DNA from: Ustulina deusta
Lineage: Eukaryota > Ascomycota > Sordariomycetes > Xylariales > Xylariaceae
Assembly (NCBI GenBank): GCA_023159155.1
Contig: JAJNNX010000010.1
Location: 868,001-932,000, forward strand
Length of the DNA: 64,000 bases
Direction: 5' to 3'
Under the pieces are notes generated by a model. It had not been told where the DNA came from and searched no databases. It saw only the letters and a program-made list of their open reading frames with translations. Position numbers and translations under genes: made by a program. Shown here piece by piece: positions 57,142 to 64,000 of this stretch. Position 1 is the first letter of the stretch, and each line of letters starts with the position of its first letter.

Positions 57142-57738
57142 GCCGATGGTGCGAGTCGGAGGCGCTCGAAACAACTATGGGTGGTGACCATCAACGGGGT
57201 TTGCGGGTGTGGTCCCGGTAGGGCGCGGGGAAATAACTTGGAGGCCGTTCTCTTTCGTAATTGTCGTGACCTCAGGGCTGCATGGCAAAGAGCGCAGAGC
57301 AACCTGTGGAGTGTGAGGCCGGGGTTGCATTGAGATTGTCGGTTATGCAATAGCCCCACTAGAGCAATGATGTGGCTGTGCTTATCAATACCATTGGTTG
57401 TAGTTGTGGCTTGACCAGCCATACACGATCTAGGCCTTCATGTTGCGTGAGGAAATGATGAGCACGGTATTTGTTTCTAAGCTACATAACTGTCGAGTGA
57501 AGACTGCGAGACATGAATTTGGGCATGCGACAAAAAAATATGACAACACCCTAGGATGCATTAGCTTTGCCATTTGCAATGTACAGCCTGTATAGGTGGT
57601 CCAGAACGCCCTGCTAATTTGAATCACGTGTTTATCCGCTGGCCTTTGTTTTAACTCCGAAATCCATGTTTGTGAAAAGTCTAGCCTTCAAACACCAGTA
57701 ATTGCAGGCTGTTAAGGCCGTCTTCGTGAATTTTTTCC
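57142..57738. other. Intergenic region
   Basis: This 0.6-kb gap lies between MGM1 start and DUG3 stop, both on minus. It must contain the MGM1 promoter and the DUG3 3' UTR. No other gene is seen. Confidence 0.5.
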
Positions 57739-59355
57739 TCATAGGGCCATTCCCAACACCCGGGCTGCTTTCTCGGCCGTCATATAATCGCCGCCCCTTG
57801 ACGTATTTTGCACCGGGCTCGGCGGGCTCGGCGGTGTTTCTATCTCTGCCTCTGTAAATTCGGCAGGATGCGGAATCTCCCCGGCATTGAGCGATCGACG
57901 TTTTTTCTTGATATTACCTTGCGAGGGAAGTTTTGATGCTAATTCCAGGCGCTGTGTCGGGGGATCAACTGCGGAGCGAATGTCAGATGGCGTAGTCTCG
58001 GATAGCACCAGTCGGGCCTTGGGAGGATCTGGTGTCCTGCTACGTCCGAGGCTAGGGAGAATCATAGGTGATATGATGCGTCTCTGAGTTTCGGCACCGG
58101 GGCCCGGTGTAGAAACTGGACTATTTACCCGTAGTGTAGCTTTCTCATTGGTTGTTAAGCCCTTGGTCTGCGCAAAAGCTGAGGAGCGCCTATGGCATGG
58201 GTCTCGGTCCGAAAAGGCGTCAATGATGGGATTCACCATGACGGTTTGGCCATGGATAGTGAGCATAGAGTTTGTAGGGACATTTACCCAGTTCTCTGTG
58301 CTATCTATCAGCATCAAATGACCGTATACACCTATATTCTGTACTGACCTCGCTCGAAAGTAAGGGGCTCACTGGCGACCAGAACTATGTCTGCTCCCTT
58401 ATCGCGACGCTGCATTTGATAGTCCCGGTCCTCCCCAGCGGATGGCTTGGTCTCCCACTGAGTTCCAGAGGAAAAGTATAAGCTAGCTGCTTCGTCTGTC
58501 TTACTGCTGACATATCTGGTGCAGATGATGGAGTGGCCATCCGTGACAGCGAAGTTGAGTAGACTTCGAGTATCGACATCTTCACTTTGGACTGTGCTCT
58601 CGGGGATACTCATAGTCAACTCGTTGATAATTTCGATCGTCTGCAGCATGGCACGCCGCAATACAGCAGGACCAAAACCCTTCTTAGGTTGCGAGCTAGG
58701 ATCCATGCCCAATCGTTCAAGGCGATCAAGGAACAGGGCAAATGCCCACTCGCTATCGGTACTGCCTTGCACATTCAAGTACCACTTGTCATGCAAACGC
58801 TCGCCAAGCTTTCGTTTGATGTATTTCCAACCTCCCAGACCGCCATTGTGCATCCACATCAAGCTATTATGATAGAAGGGATGGCAGTTGTCTTCGGTCA
58901 GGGACCCCTCAGTCGTAGCTCTGACGTGAGCAAAAACGAGGCGCGAGGCCGTCTTGGAGGCAATTCGATGGAGGTTGGTACAGTTCCATGCAGGGATTGT
59001 GGACGTGAAGAGACAAGGGGCGGCGCCGAGTTTGGGGTCGGTGTAGAAGCCAATACCAAAGCCGTCTGCATTGTTCTGGCCTCGTCTCGTATCCTAGAGT
59101 AGAGGCGAATGTTAGGCATGTGGCTCATTACACAGCGGGCCGTGGGTGGAAGGGAGAACTGACAAGTCGTAGTCGCGAGTCGAAAGACTGCTTGAGAATG
59201 GAGTGGGTTGGGTCGAGGATTAGCTTGGAGAGTAGGATCTCATCGCTGCCCCGGTATACCTGTGTCAATGCAAACTTTAGCAAAGATTCCATTCTCATTC
59301 GCATCCTCCTTCGAACCGCCGATGATCGGAGTCGACGTACCAGAAACCGACACAT
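57739..59355 (-). CDS. DUG3: DUG3-like class II glutamine amidotransferase
   Basis: Four exons, complement(57739..58295, 58349..59093, 59164..59259, 59341..59355), encode 470 residues. In yeast, Dug3 works with Dug2 to cleave the gamma-glutamyl bond of glutathione. Exon 1 is only 15 nt (MCRFL), whose Cys2 becomes the N-terminal nucleophile after Met removal. Splicing to VYRGSDEILLSKLILDPTHS and then to DTRRGQNNADGFGIGFYTDP reconstructs the Ntn-hydrolase start. Later blocks are FAHVRATTEGSLTEDNCHPF, MWMHNGGLGGWKYIKRKL, LNVQGSTDSEWAFALFLDRL and ASEPLTFERENWVNVPTNS, all typical of DUG3. The last 120 residues are low-complexity Pro/Ser/Thr and extend beyond yeast Dug3 (about 360 residues). All introns are GT-AG and keep phase. 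No signal peptide; cytosolic. Confidence 0.92.
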
Positions 59356-60370
59356 GATGATACCTGTGTCCAATGCTGGAGTGCAGTTGAACAGACAAGG
59401 CGGGGGAGGCCGAAAAAGCGATGCCCGACTTTTGTATTTGTATGCTGTGTGTGACCCTTCGGAGGTATTACAGGCATCGGTCAATTAGGTAATGCGAGTG
59501 CTGGTGTGAGACACCGATAAATTTGTTGATGCCGTGTTGCGTGCGGCTAGGGTGGAATTGCGATTCCGTCACGGCTTAATTTATTTTCTTGGGCGTTGTC
59601 TTTCCCCTAATCATGCGAATTGGGCTGATCAGCCGAAGGGTCTAGGCCTTGGCAATGGCCCTTGTATGGGTCCAATACTCTCAGCTCTGACGTCGGCCCT
59701 TTCCAGTCATAGCCCCCCCCCCCCGGATGTTCACCCCTGTCATCGGCAGCCTGCCATGAGATCATACTATCCGGGTATGCACATCTAGCCATAAATTGGA
59801 AATTGTACGTCGGCCCATGGAGTTTTGTTTGAAGCATAAGTTTATAGTCTTATGTGTAAATATCGTCCCCTCGGCTACCGGTATGTCTTCTGCCCTGCAT
59901 TACAGTAGTGCTTTATGTCGGTATCTCGGTAGTACGGCATCAGATGCCCACGTGTGCAACTAAAACCTGGTCCGATCTACATTCTACCTTTTGGACCCTT
60001 ATATTCACTCCAATGGATAGAGCGTGTGTATATATTGGTTTTGCCGGGAGCAACGAACAGCGAAACCCGACAGTCTGGAATGCAATGTAACACTTTTTGA
60101 ACGATTGGTTTGTTCCCTACTAATGGGTATGCTAGACCAGATGTTGTGAGGGCAGGGACCTCGGGAGTTTCTTGAGCGTTATACTAGTATTTGATATTCA
60201 AGTATCCCAACTTTGCAACGTAATTGCCATACCTCAGGTCTACTATACATACATGCACCGTCTTCAGAGCCCCTGCTGAGCAGGACAAACCATTGAGAGG
60301 CCTTGCCAGCTGAAGGTTACTGCCCGAATTAAAAACCCCAAACCGGGAACTAGATATATATAGCCTCAAA
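59356..60370. other. Intergenic region
   Basis: This 1-kb gap lies between the DUG3 start and the cystinosin stop. It includes a run of 13 C (59708-59723 area). Short ORFs show no features. Confidence 0.5.
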
Positions 60371-61267
60371 TTAATCCACTCTCCTATCACTTTCACCCCT
60401 TTCTAAAAGTGTCTCTCTTTCTCCATCCCTGTTTGAGCTATCTCTGTATAGACAATAGTGCTGCCCCATAAACAATAGGTCGTAGAGCATGCTCACATTG
60501 CCCAAGAAGAGTTTCACTGGGTTCCCCGTAACGCCGGACCAATCATGTTGCAGATACGAATCTATGCCCAATTGCGCGATACTCAGAAGGCCTCCCGCAA
60601 AGTCTAACAAAATCTGCGAGATGTCCCAACCCTTGGTGCTGCGGTTGCGCCTATTGTACACAAGCTGCGGTGCATATTTGACCACGGTCACGAGCAGCTT
60701 GACGTAGGAGATGACATAGATTACGTCTAACCAAGCCCATGATGTCCTAGGGTCTGCGCTTGGCGGTTGCGACGCGACAATAAATAGAATCAACACAACG
60801 CCCGTGATACAACCGGTGAAGACTCCTGCAATGGCGCGCGAAGGACTCCGGACTGCCGATCGCTCGAAGCCCCATACGGATGGCAGAAAGTATTGCGTGT
60901 TCAGGATGGCAGTGAGAATGAAGGCATGGAGAGCGAATGCGACATCGTTAAAGGCCACGGTTGGCGTATGGTTATCGTGACGCAGGGCATACTGGTGACG
61001 GATCTCTGGCGACCAGTAGAACGCACAGGTGTATATCAAGTAAGAAGCGAAACCTAGAACATTTCGCGTCAGTGTCCGTATCTTGGAGTCAGGCTGTTAG
61101 CGGGTGCTTGGAGACGAACCGAGAATATTAAGAAAGGGAAAATCCACAGTCGTTCCGCCCGTGGATTTCTTCCTGAAGTTTAGAAAGGCCTGCGGGTAGA
61201 AGGACAATGACCAGCAGATTGTATAGACCCAGCCGAATAGAGTAGATAGAAACTCGAGGAAGTTCAT
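60371..61267 (-). CDS. Cystinosin-like PQ-loop transporter
   Basis: Two exons, complement(60371..61053, 61120..61267), encode 276 residues. Cystinosin exports cystine from lysosomes or vacuoles by proton coupling; the yeast homologue is Ers1. Both PQ loops are seen: WSLSFYPQAFLNFRKKSTGG in exon 1 and VVKYAPQLVYNRRNRSTKGW in exon 2, the latter followed by DISQILLDFAGG, the second conserved cystinosin block. About seven hydrophobic segments can be counted. HTPTVAFNDVAFALHA lies between helices. The intron begins with a less common donor (GTTCGT) and ends TTCTAG; splicing joins FLNILG to FASYLIYT and is needed to restore the N-terminal PQ repeat. The tail (GERETLLERGESDRRVD) is charged, with an ETLLERG stretch that could act as a dileucine sorting signal. 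Start ATG 61267 is the first in frame. Confidence 0.9.
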
Positions 61268-63646
61268 GATGATGATAATACCCCCGCGCGCCAGCTGCTT
61301 GCAGTATGTGGCTCAAAACAATCAGGGCAGTTGGTCCAGTCGGCTCGAGAGCAGACCGGAAGCTTCAGCTTGATGGTGTGTCTGGCTGGACGTTTGCTGG
61401 CAGGGCACTACCTGTCCTTGAAGAATGAGTTGATGGGAGCCATAGTTTGGTCCTGTCTTGATAAGTATGCGATAGTTAAATAGGTGTCTGACGACGCACG
61501 AGATCACCTCATCGGGACCTCAGGATGGACCTCTGTATCGTCTTATGCCCCGCTACTGTACAACACCACCTAGGTATCTTCTATTGTGGCACAGTGACTT
61601 CTGTGTGGCGTTAGCTACCTGGTAGCCCACAGTAATACGGCACCCTAGGTACTTTGGATGGAGGTATATACGATTCGCGGTACTTCAATATAGTATTCGG
61701 TACTGCTAGATGGTAAGTGCTCAGGCTACACATACACTAGGGTACTTACTTACGTATACTAGGGAGATTGGTGTCACGATCTAAGTAGGAGGTTAAGGTA
61801 TTGCCATGACCGTGCCTGTACACTACCTATATACAAGTAGGTAGGTAGTTGTAACAGCCAGGATTAAGGGTGATCTCTACCTACTAGGTAGTACCTTTGT
61901 GGAAACATCTGACATACTTACTAGGTATAGGTAGTGTATGCATAGAGCATGGACGTGTTGTAGGTACAGTAGGTACTACCTACCTAGTCGGTAGTATGCC
62001 GAGCAAATGCGCAGTACAATGCAGATAGCAACACCTACACCTACATACATACTAATGTAGGTATTGTCTATTGCTAGACATAGTGCTACAAGATTCCTTG
62101 CAGAAGCAAGAAAGAGCTACTACCTAGGTATCTTACGTACATATTCATTCCTCTACTGATAGGTGGCACTTGAGTTCTTTACATACCTAGCCCATACATG
62201 ATTTTCAACTTACAAGTTGTAGAGGATAAAGATGTTTAGAAACCCACCTACTGCTAATCCTCACTACCTCCTACCTAGGTTCAGTAAATTCAAGTTGTTG
62301 TAACTAATTGGTTAATATAAGGTTGTTTTAGGTTGTTGGCTAACCTCTTAGAAACAGGGACCTGCCCTTGTTGCTATTTGCTTTTTGGTTACCGGACGTA
62401 GGCACACGTGTCGATACAGATCTGTGCATTCGTGCACATGTACATCATGGATACTATGATACAGGTAATACCTACCTGTGGTCCGCTACAGCCACAACAC
62501 CCCTTCACTAAACTGCCACATTAATCCCCAACTACGTAGTACCTGGCGGGCGATACCCACCAAGGCAGCTCATACTGTACGGCACTAGTCCCTCCTAGTC
62601 TAATGAGCTTCCTCTCCATCTTGCGACAGCTTCGGACTCCGTTTCCTCCTCACCCCATCACTTATCACCCATCACCCGATTCACCCTCAGCTCTTTCCCC
62701 TCTTACTTGAGGGACAAGACATGTCTAGCAGTGAGAGCCCGACTAAATAGAGAATGCACAGCCTATATTGTCTCTCCGCCTCTCTGCCTGCCGACTACCG
62801 ATTGATCAGTTGATTCCACCTGTCCGACCAAGCCTGGAAGCAAGTTGACGCACAACAAGAGCCACTGCACACGCGCGCGGCATGCGTTGATGGCACATAG
62901 CTATTGGTTTATCACTGAAACACTCATTCAACAACAGCCGTCCATCAAACAGATCCTACCTCGTCTCTACCTACTGTCCACGGCTCCGAGGCATTCTCAC
63001 TGACTACGACTATCTTGTCTCTCTGTTCTTTTCTCCTTTGTGCCGGTAGTTTTAGAAGGCCGTGTCTTTCATCCGATTTCCGTTTCCCTGTTTTCTTGTT
63101 TGCATTGTCCAGCGCCTAGAATCTTGCTTCCCACTACGCACCAGCAGCCGACTGCATAATAACCGACTGTGCCTACTGGTGTCCAACCTCGCTCCTTCTG
63201 CTGACAATCAATTCTCTATCAAGCCTTCCAAACCACGATTGCATCCACGTTTGCTTGCGCTAGCCCGTTGACTCTCTTTTGCCTCTGATTGAACTCAGCT
63301 CCCTCCCACCCTGCAACCAACCGTTGTACCCGAGACTTTTCCCCCAACGGCGATCAGACTTCTAGAAACACGACGATTCACCCAGTGCAAGTTGCTCCAT
63401 CCCTGTGTCACCGACTGCACGGCCCTGAGGAACTGGTGGAACCGACGGTGACAGCGATCGAAATTCTGTTCGGGGTCATGACAACTCCAGACGAGAATCT
63501 CATCGCAGTGTTTGACACAATGGATCCTTCCACGTGAATACGCCATTTGACCCCAGATTGACCTGTTATGTTGGACAACAAGTGTTGTCAAGAAGAACTG
63601 ACGACGAGGAACTGCAAAAAGTGATCGGAAGCAACCCTCTTCTATC
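61268..63646. promoter_or_regulatory. Long intergenic region with dense TACCTAGGTA-type motifs and a pyrimidine-rich leader
   Basis: This 2.4-kb region lies between the divergent cystinosin gene and the last, partial gene. From about 61575 to 62290 it is crowded with palindromic TACCTAGGTA, AGGTAGGTA and CTACCTAC words. From about 62600 it turns pyrimidine-rich and resembles a long promoter or leader. An ORF at 63289-63537 and other short frames are not supported as genes; some might be upstream ORFs. Confidence 0.5.
61575..62290. repeat. Cluster of short palindromic CTAGGTA/TACCTAG words
   Basis: Examples are ACCTAGGTATC near 61580, AAGTAGGTAGGTAG near 61845, CTACCTACTAGGTAG near 61880, AGGTACTACCTACCTAG near 61970, TACCTAGGTATC near 62120 and CTACCTAGGTTC near 62272. 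There is no fixed period, so this is not a simple tandem array. Confidence 0.7.
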
Positions 63647-64000
63647 ATGTCTGACCAACATCTTTCCACACCCAGTGGCCCGCGAGGCACTCTACGGGCA
63701 CAGGCACCCCCTTTGCGTATCAAGTCACCCTCACCGTCTCGCCAACAACGCCTGTCTGATGATTTGCTTTCGCAACTCGCACCGGCGACGGCTGTTGAGG
63801 CGCTTCAATCTCCCTCAGGTCCCCTCAAAACATGCCTAGATCGAGCATCCATCTCTGAGCAAGCATTCGCTTTGAAAACTGCTATTGCCTCCAAGACGAT
63901 TCATAGCTGGCTCGATGAGCTCTCCGACTGGCCCTGGCCCTCAACCGACACATCAACCGGCTTTGAAATGCCCCCACCTAAGAGAAGGAAGTTATTTGAA
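63647..64000 (+). CDS. Unrecognised protein, partial (C-terminus beyond window)
   Basis: From ATG 63647 the frame stays open to the window end, 118 codons. The N-terminus is Ser/Pro/Arg-rich and probably disordered (STPSGPRGTLRAQAPPLRIK, SPSPSRQQRLSD). It is followed by a more ordered stretch: DDLLSQLAPATAVEALQSP, ISEQAFALKTAIASKTIHSW and LDELSDWPWPSTDTSTGFE, then a basic PPPKRRKLFE that could be a nuclear localisation signal. I do not recognise the family. The pattern of a short helix with HSWLDELSDWPW before a basic segment suggests a nuclear or chromosome-associated protein, but this is only an impression. The preceding 1 kb is pyrimidine-rich, which supports this being the true first exon. 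Confidence 0.65.
   Translation, partial: MSDQHLSTPSGPRGTLRAQAPPLRIKSPSPSRQQRLSDDLLSQLAPATAVEALQSPSGPLKTCLDRASISEQAFALKTAIASKTIHSWLDELSDWPWPSTDTSTGFEMPPPKRRKLFE

Overview
The window is nuclear DNA of a filamentous ascomycete (Pezizomycotina, most likely a Sordariomycete; the genus cannot be fixed by reading alone). Evidence: protein-coding genes with short (about 50-145 nt, once 373 nt) GT-AG introns and CTAAC/CTGAC-like branch sites; fungal-restricted families (DUF7053, 2EXR, NmrA-like, FRE ferric reductase, DUF7025-like AAA ATPase); and a copia retrotransposon destroyed by C-to-T changes typical of repeat-induced point mutation (RIP). No rRNA, tRNA, CRISPR or bacterial-type operon was seen.

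Layout. 1-14.9 kb is a dense housekeeping block: a DUF7053 protein cut by the window edge, the 60S-subunit GTPase LSG1 and the 40S factor LTV1 transcribed divergently from one 523-bp promoter region, a taxilin coiled-coil protein, the mitochondrial presequence protease CYM1 and an NmrA-like protein. 16.56-23.65 kb is one complete but dead Ty1/copia element on the minus strand, with 160-bp LTRs, a 5-bp target duplication and readable reverse transcriptase/RNase H remnants. It sits between the NmrA-like gene and a ferric reductase (23.8-26.5 kb). 26.5-33.3 kb is gene-poor, with one putative helix-turn-helix protein, and leads into ornithine decarboxylase with a long pyrimidine-rich leader.

36.6-46.9 kb is accessory in character: a 130-residue secreted protein, an acidic-tailed orphan, a secreted PQQ-type sugar dehydrogenase, a DUF7025-like AAA ATPase and a 2EXR protein. 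49.9-52.8 kb holds three small unusual genes: two cysteine-rich mini-proteins that share an MC-x8-C start, on either side of a His/Arg-rich protein. 54.2-61.3 kb returns to housekeeping genes on the minus strand: the mitochondrial dynamin MGM1, the glutathione-degradation amidotransferase DUG3 and a cystinosin-like PQ-loop transporter. The window ends inside an unrecognised gene whose upstream region is full of short TACCTAGGTA-type motifs.

Functional themes are ribosome maturation, mitochondrial proteolysis and fusion, polyamine synthesis, glutathione/cystine turnover and iron reduction. I see no evidence that these form one pathway cluster. Exon models were built by hand from splice signals, reading phase and protein continuity; none has transcript support here.
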